Assembly: GCA_035649235.1 (NCBI GenBank)
Contig: DASRJX010000255.1
Location: forward strand, 1-10,206
Source: DASRJX01 sp035649235
GTDB lineage: Bacteria; Acidobacteriota; Polarisedimenticolia; Gp22-AA2
Direction of reading: 5' to 3'
Length of the DNA stretch: 10,206 nucleotides
Positions 9,772 through 10,206 of this stretch are shown here, in pieces. The notes beneath the pieces are model-generated. The model worked only from the letters and a program-made list of their open reading frames with translations, searched no databases and had not been told where the DNA came from. Numbering within the stretch: position 1 is the stretch's first letter; the number at the start of each line of letters is the position of its first letter. A program made the position numbers and the translations under genes.

Positions 9772-10206
9772 TGCGGGCCCGGCGGCTGGCCTGCGGCATC
9801 TGCTGGGCGTTCGCGTTGCTCCTCGGACAGGCGGCGGCCGACGAGCTGGAGCGATCGGTCGAGTACGAGCGGCTGACGCTCTTCCAGATGATCGCCCGGG
9901 CCGACATGGTGGTGCACGTGCGCGTGAAGGACGGAGAGGAGAGGCTCGCCCTGGTCGATGTGGTCACCCCACTCAAGGGGGATTCGCCAGCGCCCCAGCT
10001 GCGCATCGATTTCCGGGATCTCAATCTGAGCCCCAAGGGCCAGGGAATGGTGGTATTCCGGGACGGGGAGGAGTACGTCCTGTTCCTCGTGAAGTTGCAA
10101 TTCCGCAAGCCGACGGAGAAGAAGGCCAACATCCTGGCGCTGTTCCACGGCCGGAGGGGCCGGATGCTCCTCCCGCCGGAAGGGAGCGAGGTGACCCTCG
10201 GGGCGG
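9771..10206 (+). CDS. Secreted protein of unknown function, 3' end outside the window
   Basis: The frame is open from ATG 9771 to the window edge (145 complete codons, no stop). The ATG shares one base with the TGA of the fusion gene. Residues 1-23 form a clear Sec signal peptide: arginines at 2, 4 and 5, a hydrophobic core at about 10-18, and an AAA end with predicted cleavage before D24. The mature part is rich in predicted beta strands and alternating hydrophobics: MIARADMVVHVRVKDG (about 40-55), LALVDVVTPLKGD (59-71), LRIDFRDL, and GEEYVLFLVKL. The pattern 'ADxVV..V...LxxVDVVxxLKGD ... GEEYVLFL' resembles small secreted proteins annotated only as hypothetical, so I assign no function. No lipobox is visible. 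Its coupling to the SPFH-phosphatase-TPR gene suggests a shared envelope role, for example partner or substrate of the TPR array; that is inference. Confidence 0.85.
   Translation, partial: MRARRLACGICWAFALLLGQAAADELERSVEYERLTLFQMIARADMVVHVRVKDGEERLALVDVVTPLKGDSPAPQLRIDFRDLNLSPKGQGMVVFRDGEEYVLFLVKLQFRKPTEKKANILALFHGRRGRMLLPPEGSEVTLGA

Overview
This window is a gene-dense, GC-rich stretch of bacterial chromosome. All genes are on the + strand and no intergenic gap exceeds about 95 bases. No mobile element, CRISPR array, tRNA or rRNA was seen. The base composition and gene set suggest a Gram-negative-type environmental bacterium with a periplasm. Alkaline-phosphatase-superfamily enzymes fused to TPR arrays through an 'LRSLGYL'-type linker are a family habit I associate with Acidobacteriota and neighbouring phyla. 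The taxonomic guess is inference; no rRNA is present to confirm it.

Region 1 (2-4127) holds the 3' end of guaA (GMP synthase) and, 4 bases later, a complete dnaE (replicative DNA polymerase III alpha, 1154 aa). The dnaE ribosome binding site lies on the guaA stop codon, so the two look cotranscribed and translationally coupled. DnaE keeps the full set of PHP-domain metal ligands, the polymerase aspartates and an internal clamp-binding motif.

Region 2 (4128-6653) is a methyl-cycle pair. A candidate sigma-70-type promoter at the end of dnaE and a leader of about 60 bases precede metK (SAM synthetase). It is followed 9 bases after its stop by ahcY (S-adenosylhomocysteine hydrolase), which starts with GTG. 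MetK makes SAM and AhcY removes the SAH left by methyltransferases. The metK leader can fold so that its Shine-Dalgarno sequence is paired.

Region 3 (6685-10206) is the unusual part. A 1028-aa membrane-anchored protein joins an SPFH (band 7/prohibitin-like) domain, an alkaline-phosphatase-superfamily phosphodiesterase-like domain with a full set of predicted metal ligands, and eleven tandem TPR repeats. It overlaps by one base a secreted protein of unknown function that runs off the window edge. Both are predicted to act outside the cytoplasmic membrane and probably share an envelope role; their substrate and partners cannot be read from sequence.
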